Shown here in pieces: positions 42,549 to 56,046 of a DNA stretch of 64,000 nt (its first letter is position 1; each line of letters begins with the position of its first letter). The notes below the pieces were generated by a model. That model searched no databases, was not told where the DNA came from, and saw nothing but the letters and a program-made list of their open reading frames with translations. The DNA is from Adiantum capillus-veneris (Eukaryota > Streptophyta > Polypodiopsida > Polypodiales > Pteridaceae): assembly GCA_014529385.2 (NCBI GenBank), contig CM043966.1:87326087-87390086 (forward strand), given 5' to 3'. The position numbers and the translations under genes are program-made.

Positions 42549-44184
42549 ATGGCTGACAATAGTAAAGAGAATGAAATTAACGTTGATAGATTTGATTTTG
42601 CTAATGAACGGGCTACTAATGATGCCCCTATGCTTGTTAATTACCTTGTTACTAGGCTTCAATAAGCCATGTGCAATCCATCCCTCCAAAGTGAAGTGCA
42701 ACTGCAGCTCCGTGCTCATGGGATTCTCCAAAATCCCCACCAAGAAGAGAGAGTACCTAGGAAGCCTCCTTATGAGACTTCCAAAAGAGGCCTCTCTCCG
42801 ATAAGGAAGAAGAACAGGATTCGTACGAAGGGTTCAAATATCTACTACTTTGACGACGCATCTCCTTCCCAAAGGAGAACTCAAGTTTCAATGGTAGATC
42901 CCCCACCAAAAGAACGAGAAATAAGTGAGTCTCTTGTCACCTCGACGGAGATGGCTCCACAAAGATGGTGGGCAAAACGCTCTCCAACACCCCCTAAATG
43001 GAGAAGACCATCTCATACTTATCCACACCATAATTCAAAGAGGACGAGAGAAAACAAGAGAAAAAAAAACCAAGAAAGAGGTCACCCCCTTCTCCATCTT
43101 CTTCATCCTCTTCCTCTTATGAAGAAAGTGATGGTGCAGACAAGGAGGAACAAGGGAAGAAAAAGGCAAGAAAGAGGTCACCCTCTTCTCCATCCTCCTC
43201 AAATTTTTCCTCTTCAGAAGAAAGTGATGGTGCAGCTTTTGAACCACCTAAAAGAAGAGGCCATACAAAATCCTATGCCGCATGGAAGAGGTCGTCCAAG
43301 CTCAAAAAGTTCAAAGAGGGAGGAAAGAACATCTCTTTCTTTACCTATGATGGCACCTTTGGTGCTACGGACAAAGTCTTGGCCTTCATCCTACAATTCG
43401 ATGCGGCATTTGGAGATGAGGGTGTCATGGAGTCCTCTAAGCTATGCCATGTAGCTATGTATTTTCAAAAGTCCTCCTGGAAATGGTGGTCTAACCTACG
43501 AGAAAATGGTGAAGCTCCACGAACACGGAAAGCTTTAAGAGCTTCCATCATGAATCAGTTTTTGGCTACTGCGAGCGCATTCGAGTCATTGGCTCGTCCA
43601 ACCTCGCATTCATGAGTAACCCATTCAACTGTCCTTTGGAGACACGGTCAAAAAGTGAGGGCCATAACAAAAGTGGCGAGGTGCCAAAGACAAATTACTC
43701 ACTGAATGGCGAAGCTTGAAGCTCTCTCCCTACGAATCTGTTCACAAATATGTAGACAAGATTTGGGATATACATCTCAAAGCCACTGTCTTCAAAAAGA
43801 TGGATTTTGGAGAGAAAAAACAACAATTTTGTGCGGGTTTAACTGAAGATATGATGGAGTATGTCAACTCCCAAAGGCCATGCACCATATTTGTGATCAT
43901 ACACTATACCACGGTGGCTTCACGAATCAATTTCCAACAAGGGGCTATGAGAAATCCTAAGTCCATGGAAAACAAGGACCGTAATAATGAGCCCAAGGGG
44001 AAGGACAATGTCCAAAAGTCTCCTAAAGGAAACGCCAACAACAAAAAAGCTAAGGAGAAGGGAGTTTATAAAGGCAAAAATAAAGTCTCCTGAAGAGCTA
44101 CAGTGTTATCGTAAAGATAACCGTTGTTTCAAGTGCGGGGAGCAAGGACATGCCTATCGTGCTTGTCCCCACAATATTACATGA
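42549..44184 (+). pseudogene. gag: gypsy-A gag, frameshifted
   Basis: Begins MADNSKENEINVDRF at 42549. The reading passes through several frames: a Ser/Glu/Lys-rich variable region (42700-43300), the Gag core from about 43330 (FFTYDGTFGATDKVL, FQKSSWKWWSNLRENGEAP), SPYESVHKYVDKIWDIHLKA near 43730 and KKQQFCAGLTEDMMEYVNS. A basic linker and a canonical zinc knuckle CFKCGEQGHAYRAC (about 44128-44170) close it. Stops at 42664 and near 43614, and a frame change before the knuckle, prevent translation as one protein. The copy at 56322 has the same core. Confidence 0.85.
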
Positions 44185-44269
44185 AAGGAGCCTCCTAGAG
44201 CTACCTTGGTCGAAATCCAAGAAGAGGATACTCACCACAAAGGATCTCCTCTATGACATGCTTGGGGAA

Positions 44270-44732
44270 AGGTAAGAGAACATGATGCTTTCATTCTCTT
44301 TGACCCTAGTTCTACTCACAATTTCATATCCACAGAGTTGGCCACCAAGCTAGGCATCCAAGCCTATGAGATGGGAGATGTCCTACCCGTCGATGGTGCT
44401 TTCAAGGGGCAAGAATCCTCCGTCACTCCCTTAATTGGGAAATTGAGGCTCCATGTCCAAAGCTATGTGGACAAGGAGGACTTCTTTATCTCTCCTCTCA
44501 AGCACGAGAATGTAATCCTAGGGGCACCATGGTTTGATCGCATGGCTGCCAGTGTTAAATTCCCTAAAAGGAAAATCTATTTTAGGTTCAGGGAAAAAGA
44601 TATTTACATAGATGCTAAGGAGTTGGGTAACACCATACCCATTATACATACGCAAGCTTTCAATAAGTCAATAAAGAGCTCTATTTCCGTGTACATGATT
44701 TTTGTTAAAGATTCTCAAAATGAACCTAATGT
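44270..44732 (+). pseudogene. gypsy-A retropepsin
   Basis: AFILFDPSSTHNFISTELA carries the protease active-site region with D-P-S in place of the usual D-[ST]-G. The gypsy-A copy at 57170 has D-P-G, so Pro may be a family feature and the last residue a mutation. It continues with a flap-region Gly and NVILGAPWFDRMAASVKF, the conserved C-terminal ILGxPW motif. A stop ends the frame at 44736. Confidence 0.8.
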
Positions 44733-45560
44733 TTGAAGAAAGAGAATATAAACAATCACAAGGAATTAGAGTTATCCAATTTTCTCAAGGGATTTCAAGA
44801 TGTTTTTATTGACGACATCCCTTGTGAACTACATCCTAAACGAGCCAATGATGACCATGCAATTGAACTTCTTCCAGGAAGTTTTTCGCCTGCTAATAAA
44901 CCTCCATATAGAGTTTCCCAAGCTCAACAAGAGGAGAATAAGCGGCAAGTGCATGAGTTAGTTGAGAAGGGCATGGTTAGGCCTAGCTCATCTCCATTTT
45001 GTTCACCCATTCCATGACCTATTTGATAAGCTACAAGGGTCGACCTACTTCAATAGGATTGACCTAAAAAGTGGCTACCATCAAATAAGGATAGTTGATC
45101 AAGACATTGTAAAGACCACATTTCGCACTACGTTTGGTCTTTACGAATACATTGTCATGCCTTTTGGCTTGACCAATGCACCTAGCCCACATTTAACCGC
45201 TTGATGGAGAAGCTATTCAGATCTCATTGAACCTTTATTGGAGTGTTCTTGGATGATGTAATCATCTACTCTAATTCATTAGATGAACAAAAGCATCACC
45301 TCCACGTGATATTTCAAATCTTACGAAAGAATGAACTTTATTTTAATTGAAAGAAAAGTGAGCTTTTCTTACAAGAGATCCAGTATTTAGGTCACATTAT
45401 CTCTCAAGATGGCATCCAAATGGATCCATCAAAGCTAGAGGTAATAAAAGGATGGCCTAATCCAAGGAATCTACATGAACTAAGAAGCTTTATAGGTATG
45501 TATACATACTAAAGACGCTTCATAGAAAAATTCTTACAAATCGCAAGACCATTACATGAC
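44733..45560 (+). pseudogene. gypsy-A reverse transcriptase with internal deletion
   Basis: The linker LKGFQDVFIDDIPCEL and RT start PPYRVSQAQQEENKRQ are present. At about 45009 the frame jumps from SSSPFCSP straight to [12 protein letters not shown], missing the roughly 30 residues that the copy at 57677-58153 retains (including VKKKDGTYRMCVDYRALDH). The rest includes [27 protein letters not shown], the catalytic box VFLDDVIIYS near 45243 and thumb sequence to 45560, interrupted by stops. The enzyme is dead. Confidence 0.85.
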
Positions 45561-46010
45561 CTAACAAAGAAAAACGTTAGGTATACATGGTCTGCCAAGG
45601 AGAACAATGCTTTCAAAAAGCTTATCTCTCAACATGTACTTACATTGTCGGACCTCTCAAAACCATTTGAAGTCCAATGCGACACTTGTGGTGACTGCCT
45701 TGGAGCTGTTTTACTCCAAGAAGGGCACTCCATAGTCTACGAAAGTTGAAGGCTCGACCCTATTGAGAAAGCTCATATATGAAAAGGAACTCCTTGCAGT
45801 TCTACATGCCTTAGACTCGTGGAAGCACTATTTATTGGGTACTCCTTTCATTCTGCAGACGGATCACCAAAGCCTTAAGTACTTCATGACACAGACCAAG
45901 CTCTCCGACAAAAAAATGAGGTGGGCAAATTTCCTTTCACAGTTTCATTTTCATATTGCTCACATTGCTCGCAAGCATAATCAAGTATCAATGCACTCTC
46001 AAGATGGCCA
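45561..46010 (+). pseudogene. gypsy-A RNase H
   Basis: Contains FEVQCDTCGDCLGAVLLQEG (first Asp), then YEKELLAVLHALDSWKHYLL (Glu) and FILQTDHQSLKYFM (Asp) at 45763-45900. The ADALSR-type end is altered to VSMHSQDGQE. One frameshift lies near 45750. Confidence 0.8.
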
Positions 46011-47510
46011 AGAGTGAATACAGTTTCCATAGCAACTCACAGTGATCTATCTTTTATGATAGATGAGTATGCTATCGATCTTGATTTTAGAGATGTGATT
46101 TCAGCCCTTGCACTAGGGAAGAAAGAAAAACCATTCACCTTACAAGATGGTTATCTTCTCTATGGCAATAGACTATACGTTACTAACTCACTACCTGAAA
46201 AAGTAATGTATGAATCTCATGCTCCTCCTTATGCGGGGAATAGAGGGATTCAGTCTACCCTAAAAGGGATAGAAACATATTTCTATTGTCCTTCCATGAA
46301 AGAAAACATACAAGAGTATGTTTCTAAATGTGTGGTATGCCAAAAGACAAAGTTTGATGGAGGGAAGCAACCTGGATTGCTTCAACCTTTGCCAATCCCT
46401 AATTCACCATGGGAGGGCATATCCATGGATTTTATCTTTGGATTGCCTAAGTCTACTCATGGGAATACGGGAATATGGATGATAGTAAACAGGTTCAGCA
46501 AACAAGCTCATTTTATACCTGTCAAAAAGACTATCAAAGCCCATCAAATAGCAACCCCCTTCATATCACAAATCTTCAAATACCATGGCTTCCCAATGTC
46601 CATAGTGTCAAATAGAGATCCTAGAATGACCAGTAATTTTTGGAAGGGTCTCTTTGAGAATTTAGGGACAAGGCTAAACTTCTCTTCTACCTATCATCCA
46701 CAAACGGATGGCCAAAGTGAAATAGCTAACCTAACAATTCTTGATCTACTAAAAGCCTATGTAATGGTAGTATATCAAAGGTCCCAATGGGAGAATTACT
46801 TACCAATAGTGGAGTATACCTACAATAACACTATACATACCTCCACCATAAAAGCACCTTTTGAGGTAATTGAGGGAAGATCTGAAAGTCCCCTGCTACG
46901 TAAGGTACACGGGAAGATCTTTGCTGTGCAGATGAGTATAGTCGAGACCTTCAAGAATATTTCCAAAAGATTAATGATGTTATCTCTATCTCACAGCAAA
47001 GGCAAAAGGTTGCTGCTGATAAGCACAAAAGAGCTCAAGCCTTCAAACAAAATGATTGGGTCTTACTTAAATTTCCCAAGGCTCAATTAAGGCACACAAT
47101 GGGCAAGAATCCTACGGGACACCAAAAGTACTATGCTAAATTAGAAGGGTACTATGGTCCCTTCCAGATTCTTAGACCAATCAATGAGATGGCCTATTAA
47201 CTCAAGTTGCCCAATCATTGGCTCATACACAATGCTTTCCATGTGAGCCTACTAAAGCCTTACAAAGAAGAGCCACCTCAAGATCCAACTATTGAAGATC
47301 CACCAAAGATCGAGGACCAAGAAGAGGTGTTGCAGTTCGATCCATTCCTTGACATGAAGACAAGGTATTGAGAGGCGGTAAGATTATCCGACGATATCTT
47401 ATTAATTTTAAGAACTATCATTTTGAAGATGCTAGATGGATGCAAGGCATACAATCAAAGGATAACCTAAACCTTGTCAATGCTTATAATGAGTCCTTAG
47501 AGTAAGCAAA
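46011..47510 (+). pseudogene. gypsy-A integrase
   Basis: The main open stretch is 46014-47090 (358 codons). The zinc domain reads SHAPPYAGNRGIQSTLKG (second His replaced by Asn) and SKCVVCQKTK. In the core, ISMDFIFGLPKSTHG holds the first catalytic Asp. The second is lost, because SIVSNRDPRM has Asn where SDRD is expected. STYHPQTDGQSEIANL keeps the Glu. After a frame change near 46925 the C-terminal part continues to about 47510 (KLPNHWLIHNAFHVSLLKP), with stops near 47198 and 47370. Integrase normally joins cDNA to the host chromosome. This copy lacks a catalytic residue and a continuous frame. Confidence 0.85.
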
Positions 47511-47844
47511 TGTAAAAATGATTAAATAAACAAAGTTCTTGCTTTTAACACTCTCTTTTACTTTGTACTGCGCACATGTTTATGAGTATGCATGCTTAAG
47601 ATCATGTTTGTGGAGACGACATCTCCCAAACACCAAGTAGAATTTGTCAGTCTACTATGGAAGATTGATACGGACTAATGTGCAGACATGCTTGCGGCAG
47701 CTAACGCTCCCAAGCACCAAATGAACTAGTCATCCATTCTGGGACGATGTCGTAGGGTAAAATAAGGATCCTCTACCCGCTAGAAAACGGACTAATGACT
47801 AGGCTTTATTGTCTCTATCTCATAGTCGAGGACGGCTATGATTT

Positions 47845-47858
47845 CAAGAGAGAGGTAA
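47845..47858 (+). promoter_or_regulatory. polypurine tract of gypsy-A
   Basis: AAGAGAGAGGTAA directly before the 3' LTR. The corresponding AAGAAAGAGGTAA precedes the LTR at 2216. Confidence 0.75.
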
Positions 47859-48222
47859 TGTCATAATAAATAATCTCTAATTCTCCTAAATGATTTTCTC
47901 ATGTTAAACTGATTTTTTAATATGGGGAAGTACCAAGGGAGAAAAGGCTAGAATATTGGTTAGGCTGGCAGACCGGTCACAATAGGGATCCAAAGGAGGG
48001 AAAATAGAGATCCAAAGGGGGGGCCATCTACAAAAGATCAATGTGCAACAATGGGCTCCAAAGACCCTAAGGTTCATCCCATTAAGACTTCCAAAAAGCT
48101 TAGGTTCCAAAATTAAATGAACTGTTCAATGGTCAAACTCTAGGTAAATTTGGATGCTTGTGGGGAGACTCAAAAGTCTTCCCACATCCCTATCAAGGAG
48201 GGGGCGAGCCATATTTGTAGGG

Positions 48223-48272
<50 letters not shown>

Positions 48273-49481
48273 TCTTCTAAGCTCCCTTTACACAAAGGAT
48301 ATAGTGGACACATGTCAGCTTCCTAGGCCAGTTGCCCCCAAGGTGCATCCAAATCCTATTGGATGGCCATAGAGGTGGATCAATGAGAATTAGGCTAGAG
48401 TACATTTAGTTTAATTCATTTAAAAACACTTGGTAAAAGAAACAATAGAAATTAATCTCTCTGGAAGACTATTGGATAGTCTCCCACAGGGGGTCCAATG
48501 AGCATTCAGCAGCCCCATGGCTTGCCTGATTCCTATTGGCCAGAAGACTAAGAGGTCCAATGAGAGTTTATTTGCATTATTTGATACTTAAAGCCTTCAC
48601 AAAAGAATAAAGGGGACACATGCCACAAGGCTATCACTTATGATTCTTAATTGTCATTGTCTAAGCTTTGCAGGGGGGCCAATGGGATGTCAGCATGAGC
48701 AAATAGCAAGAGGGGTCGACCAAGAGAGAGAGGGGGCTGATTTTTTCAAGGCATTGTCACACACACTCTCACACAAGCTCATGTATAAAGTAAAGAAGAC
48801 TATCTCCTTCTCAAGCTTTAATGGAAAGCTCATCATCTACTCCAAGCTTGTGAGAAGGGAGGCCTACACCAACAACTCTTGGCTTTGTGATGCAAATCCA
48901 ACCAAGAGACAAGCTCTAATGCCTGCTCATCTCCTCTACCATGCTAATTACTAAGCTATGCTAAGCTATTAAGAGTGATTATGTGAGGAGACATACTTCT
49001 TTCTTATAATAATACTCCTTCTTCCTCTTGACCTACTCTCATACCCCGCTAGCTCTCACCATCTTCGAAGGTGTGTGAGGCCTTGGGGTCTGAGATCGTG
49101 AGGGAATTGATGTTGTGTTTTCAAGTGTAAGCTTGGTGCTTGAAGCTTCCATCTTTATTGCACCAACAAGTTATTGAAGGAACACAAAGTATTGTATTGT
49201 AAAATGTCTCCCTTGATGGGGGGAAACCTATAATACAAAGCCTTTTGGAGGGGGGACCACTGGCTCCATGTAAATCTGGTCCTCAACTATTGTCAATAGG
49301 TTAATTTCTCTCTCTTTTTGAAGTATTGTTCATGCCTATCTAACTAGGTGTTATGATTTGTTGCTCTCTCCATCCAAGCACTCTTGTTATGCTCAATAGG
49401 AGTATATTCTTAATGAAATGCTCACCATGTCTATGTTATTTTCCGCTACAGACAAGTCACACTAGACCATTAAATGTTACA
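47859..49481 (+). repeat. 3' LTR of gypsy-A
   Basis: 1623 bases, TGTCATAATAAATAAT … AAATGTTACA, with a (GA)n tract at 48226-48269. The right target duplication AAATT is at 49482-49486. Confidence 0.92.
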
Positions 49482-49690
49482 AAATTTTTGCCCACAAATG
49501 AAGTGGAGAGAAATTCATTAAATTAGGATAAGTGTTCTATGCGACAACATAAATCATTATTTGAATATATCTTGAAAATCGAGATGTCATCCTCAAGCTA
49601 GAGGGGTTAGATACCTTTTGGCAAGTGCGTGGGTTTATCCATAGTTTGACACCAGAGCTTAAGAAGCATGTCCTGGGGGGGTGTACTATG
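49482..49690 (+). pseudogene. gag relic, part downstream of the gypsy-A insertion
   Basis: After one copy of AAATT is removed, the Gag frame from 40558 continues here (LPTNEVERNSLN, then MRQHKSLFEYILKIE) with stops and a frame change. A further piece near 49620-49680 reads LDTFWQVRGFIHSLTPELKK. This confirms that gypsy-A landed in an existing gag gene. Confidence 0.65.
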
Positions 49691-50083
49691 TAATCATGTT
49701 TATGTATAACGTGAGTTCGAAAGGAGGGGTTTTAAAATGCAAAAATTTTAGGCAATTTAAAAGAGATATATTAAAATAAGGGGGTTTTATATTCAATTTT
49801 GGAAAAATTTCTTAAAATAAGGGGTCATTTTATTCATTCGGACATGTTAAGGGAGGGATTTCTTTAATACCCCGCGAATGCACGTTATATAGGGTGGTAT
49901 TGAACGGTGAACCCCCCGAGAGCATGTCATGACTCAGGATCCCAAAATAGTTGAGGAAGCCATAGTGAAAACTCACATCCACAATGATCCTGATGATAAG
50001 ACATAGCATAATACTCACGTGCTCCCTCACAATGCTGTCGTCAGGCTGGATGCAACCAAGTGAAAGCATTGCCAAGCAATGGT

Positions 50084-50143
<60 letters not shown>

Positions 50144-51660
50144 TCTCCCTATATCTCAGTCTGCGTACTGCCCTGCGTGATAGTGCCATGTTGGTGCATC
50201 ACGTGCAGCTGGACTAGGTTGGGCCAAGTAGAGCTGCCCTGCATTGTGAGGGATTTGAAGAGAACTATGAGGGCAATGGGGAAACAGTGAGAAGGAATAG
50301 CACCTAGCGATGGGGAAGGAGATGACACCAGGTTGAAAGTGTGTGTGAGCGCATGTGTGTGTGAGCGCATGTGTGTGTGGCGGGCGTCCCACGGGTGGCC
50401 TTCTGGACGTCCTCTGCGGTTGTCTATCATGTGATCTGGCATACGTATGGGCTGATCTCGCAAGGAATACCAACCTTGAAAGGTAAAGCAAGATTTTATT
50501 ACACTGGGTATATTCTGCAGAATTAATCCAGATCACTAGCATCGGAATATCAATGGCACATGTGTAATTGTGCCCTGTACATGAGATACAGGAAGAGATG
50601 TCTGTGCATATGGTTCAACCTGACATCTATACAAGATGTATGTGCAAATGAAAGTTGTATCGTAAGCAGAATTGTATTGTATAGTTTAAATGTGTCATAA
50701 ATTGATTACTTATCTCGATGTGTTCAATTATGTTGTAGAAATGTTGCCATATGATCCTTTGGTTTATTGGGCTTGGAGTAGATTTTTCTTCCTGGCATGT
50801 TCTTTTCGTTGCCTGTGATTGTACGTATTAGTTCGTTCAGACTGCGCGAGAGGTGCATGGGAGGCTGAAGACTCTCCTCGTCTCTCTTGTTCAGGCTGCC
50901 CACGCTGGTTAATTTTTGCGACCAATTGGCTTGTTTCTTGCAGCTACCTGATATGCTCTAAGCTTGGTGGGTCAAGACTCGTGCTCATCTCCTTCCTCCA
51001 TATTTTGTGCTAAAAAAGTGGGTGGAACTCCATGTCGCCTGGGTTTTTCGATAATGGGGCTTCCTTTTTAACCAATTGATGGGTTCCACGGGCACCCGTG
51101 CTTCATCCTTTCCATGACACATTCTGAACATGTAAATTTGGTCAGTTCAAATAATGTCTCTGCAGTGTATGCCCAAATTTGGCAATAAAGCCATTGTTAT
51201 TGCAATTTTTATAACGTTCGTTCCTTTTTTTTCTTTTTTAAAGATTGCAATGGTCCCCTGCTCTTCTAAAGGGTGGGCCTTGTGATTTTATCACTTGTTT
51301 GACTTTACATTACCAAAGACTAAGTTCTAAACTTTTGACTTTACAGTGTCAGCAATCAATCAATCAATCAATCAATCAGAAAGCCTTTTCATTTTTTACC
51401 ATCTAAGTACTTAACTCTTCACTTTTGCATTTCAAATGAAATGTTTCCAAAGGTTTTCTTTGAAATGAACCAGAGTTAGAGTTAGATAGATGGAGGAGAA
51501 CCAATCTTCCTATGAAGAGTTGCAAAAAAGAAATTGTTTGTAGACATGTTTGCCACGTAAGTTAGGGTATTTTAGGGATTTTCACAAAATTGAAGGGCAT
51601 TTTGGGAAGTGCTGGCCATATATGGGTATTTTTGAAATTTGACGCTTGTTTTGAAAATTT
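49691..51660. other. unassigned sequence with microsatellites
   Basis: No gene seen on either strand. Includes the (GA)n tract at 50087-50141, a GTGTGTGAGCGCAT double repeat near 50338-50372 and an (ATCA)n stretch at 51354-51379. Confidence 0.4.
50087..50141. repeat. (GA)n microsatellite, about 55 bp
   Basis: Uninterrupted GA run. Confidence 0.97.
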
Positions 51661-51815
51661 GTACAAATTATAGGGGTATTTTGATAATTTTCTATTTTTA
51701 TTTGTTTCCTAATATTGTACTAGGCTAGAGTCATTCATGTACAAATTATAGGGGCATTTTGGTAATTTTCCCTTTTTATTTGTATGTTCCCAACATTGTA
51801 CTAGGCTAGAGTCAT
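51661..51815. repeat. tandem duplication of about 78 bp next to the GST fragment
   Basis: Two copies, about 51661-51738 and 51740-51815, sharing TACAAATTATAGGGG, ATTTT, TTTTATTTGT and ACTAGGCTAGAGTCAT. They differ by several substitutions and a short indel. The second copy runs into the inverted GST exon fragment. Confidence 0.8.
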
Positions 51816-51942
51816 ACTTAGAGAGGTGTGGGCACTTGGAAGCTTCCCACACCTTGAACTCCCCCAGAGCCTCATAAGCTTCCAACCAGCAAACGAAAGG
51901 GGCCAAGGCGATGTTAATAAACCCTATGCTCTTCCCTATGCT
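51816..51942 (-). pseudogene. inverted fragment of a GST exon 2
   Basis: On the minus strand it reads INIALAPFVCWLEAYEALGE then FKVWEASKCPHLSKY. This is the same segment as LAPFLCWFEVYEALGEFKV in the GST gene about 1.8 kb away (parent positions about 53592-53718). Roughly 127 bases at about 90% identity by eye, with several conservative amino-acid differences, suggest it comes from a paralogous tau GST and not from the local gene. No exon 1 is found nearby, so it is a fragment. Confidence 0.85.
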
Positions 51943-51965
51943 AGACTAGACGTTAATATGACATT

Positions 51966-51968
<3 letters not shown>

Positions 51969-52039
<71 letters not shown>
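51969..52039. repeat. compound (TC)n(AC)n microsatellite
   Basis: A pure TC run followed directly by an AC run. A second CA run lies at 52518-52537. Confidence 0.97.
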
Positions 52040-53827
<1,788 letters not shown>

Positions 53828-53873
53828 GGATTTATGTCTCATGTGTTACTGTTTTTGCTTACGCCCTGATTAT

Positions 53874-53879
53874 AATAAA
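53874..53879 (+). terminator. polyadenylation signal of the GST gene
   Basis: AATAAA, 47 bases after the stop codon, in TTATAATAAAGAAATT. Confidence 0.65.
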
Positions 53880-54129
53880 GAAATTCTAATTCTAAAGTGA
53901 AAGGCTTGTTCTTAGTGTACCATTGAAAGTCTTAATTCTGTACAATGGGTCACCTTATCATTCCGCTAGTCGCACTTGATTATAGACAGGAGTGTGCTAC
54001 CCATCGTACGGACGATGAGAGAGAGAGAGAGAGAGATCATGTAGACAATACCTCCTCTCGCTTATGGATAATTATGGCCTTATTATTCCACGTTATTGCG
54101 AAGAGGCTCATAAGTGGCCAGGTCATAAA

Positions 54130-54460
54130 CCATTAAACCATATGTATGTAGTCACATCATGTCGGGAGTGGTTTAGCACTTTTGCTAGTGGAATCCTTGG
54201 TTGTGGGCAGCTAGTTGATAGATTAGCATATGACATGGAAGGTGCAAGAGATGTATGCTTTTCATTACCCCCACTGATGCACCTTATATGCTACAACATG
54301 TTCATTATGTTTTTGAAATTATGCAAAGCTTGACCTCAGTGAGATAATGGCGGGACAATGGTTGTCATATGCTGCTTCAAGAGTAGTCTTTCATATGTAA
54401 TTGGGTTTCGTAGACATTGTACAAGGAGCTACGTTTTACGTCATGTACCCATGGCAGGTT
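54130..54460 (+). pseudogene. copia-B protease-region relic, second copy
   Basis: Reads TSCREWFSTFASGILGCGQL, then RLAYDMEGARDVCFSLPP and PLMHLICYNMFIMF. It matches the copia-B fragment at 26880-27060 residue for residue at many positions, including FSTF and the G-C before the LAD-like segment. The frame closes at 54333, and degraded similarity continues to about 54460. No other pol domain is attached. Confidence 0.55.
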
Positions 54461-54977
54461 TTTCATGTGCAAGATAGCATAGTCTCAATGACAACACTGA
54501 CATGTGAGGACTGTGACAACATTGGCATGTGAGGATTAGTGATGCATATACAATGATGAGGTGATCATGAATCTAAGTGAATCCAGCTAGGCTGTGCCAA
54601 CCATGTAGAATGTTTTCTGCTTTGCAAGCGCCCATGACTAATAACCTCATTTTCTAAATGGCAACCATATTTCAAAATGCAAGGAAAATTCCAAAGAACA
54701 CTAATCTTTGCTGTTGGGAACTCTCCAAAGATTAGTGCCTCATCATCAAGGTGTAAATACTTTCCACTTTGCACTTCCTCGAAATACCCAAGTAGCCATA
54801 TCCAAGTGGGCAAAGTTAGCTAGATTGCACCGGTTAAGAATTACGAACACATGTGTAACAAGAGTCAGTTGTGCACGAACGCTCAGTTACACTAGGCGGG
54901 GGTTTATTTTATTGCTCAACGGGGCCGATAGGGAATGTAAAAACCCTCTTGTGCAAAACCCCTATGAGTTTGCAAAG

Positions 54978-55010
<33 letters not shown>

Positions 55011-55674
55011 TACACATACACACACAAAATGAGATCATGCATGACACACATGCAGTATGTTCATACCCAGGGAATGATTATCATATCATTTGGTCAACTT
55101 GGACGATAGGCCTATCTAAGGGCACATTCGCACGTTGGAAGGGCAACGTTTTGTGTGAGCGTAACAATTTTGGCAATTGCGAGTGAAGAGCTTGCAAGTA
55201 ATCGTCGTTTCTGGACAATGCATGAGAGAGACTAGAGAGAGAGGGGGGAGCGTTTTCCCAACTCTGCAGATTTTGACAAAGTGGAGGGTGCAAGGCCGAC
55301 GAATGTGAGCTAACGAGTGCAAGACGCTGCGGCTACGTCCTAAGGGAGCTACCATCATTCGCTCTGTGTCTTATCTCTCATCTTCTTTGAGCACTATGCG
55401 TGTCTGTGTTCCTTGTAGCACCCATGGGCCACAATAGTCAGCGCTTCATTAAAACCTCTCAATCTCTCGTATGGCTCGATGAGCTCCGCAAGCTCGTGGA
55501 TGTTGGTGGATAAGCAAAAATTGTTGTTGGCTAATCGCATGGCTCCACCTTTGAAAGTAGCAAGGTAAGGCATGAGAGGCTCTCTCTCTCTCTCTCTCTC
55601 TCTTCGCCCGCCCGGCACAAGCAACTCCGACGTCTACAATTCGAGTGGCCTAATTCCATGATGACCTGCAATAT

Positions 55675-55714
<40 letters not shown>

Positions 55715-56046
55715 GTCAGTTACATTTCGGCTTGCTTGCCATCAGGCCTAGATAAATACAATTTTCCTAACCGATTAAAATAAGGGGAAACTTGAAATTC
55801 TCCCCGTTTTCAGGTCAAAATTTAAAGCTTTTACCGATAATTAGGCTAAAACTTATGTAAAGTTGCCGGTTTTCTTGAAGGCAAGCTCAACATCTAACTG
55901 GGATTTTAGAATTTCAGCCAGTTAAAATAACACTAGACCCCGGTTTTTTTCTAACACTGCTTGCCATCATGGCAAGCGAGCACAAACCGGTCTCCCAGTA
56001 GAATGAACCGGCTAGTGTGGCTTTTGACCAAATGGGTCAATGCCTC
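54461..56046. other. unassigned sequence with microsatellites
   Basis: No gene seen. Short TC and CA repeats at 54978-55025, 55579-55603 and 55675-55713. Frames on either strand here are repeat-driven. Confidence 0.4.

Larger units (their letters stand above)
40559..49481 (+). mobile_element. gypsy-A, structurally complete but coding-defective LTR retrotransposon
   Basis: 8923 bases with LTRs of 1588 and 1623 bases, both starting TGTCATAATAAATAAT and ending AAATGTTACA, an initiator-Met PBS, a polypurine tract, and a perfect target duplication AAATT (40554-40558 and 49482-49486). The order is gag, protease, RT, RNase H, integrase, as in Ty3/gypsy. The LTRs differ by many substitutions and indels, so the insertion is older than the 28260-37613 element. 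RT has a 90- to 100-base deletion, and gag and pol carry stops and frameshifts. It sits inside an older gag gene. Confidence 0.93.

Noticed and set aside
42669-43454. 261-codon frame in gypsy-A gag as a separate accessory protein
   Set aside because: It is mostly the gag variable region read in a shifted frame. The Gag core and homologous copies are in other frames.
44300-44330. D-P-S active site of gypsy-A protease as a novel enzyme
   Set aside because: The sister copy has D-P-G, and Pro at this position is known from plant gypsy proteases. Both copies are dead.
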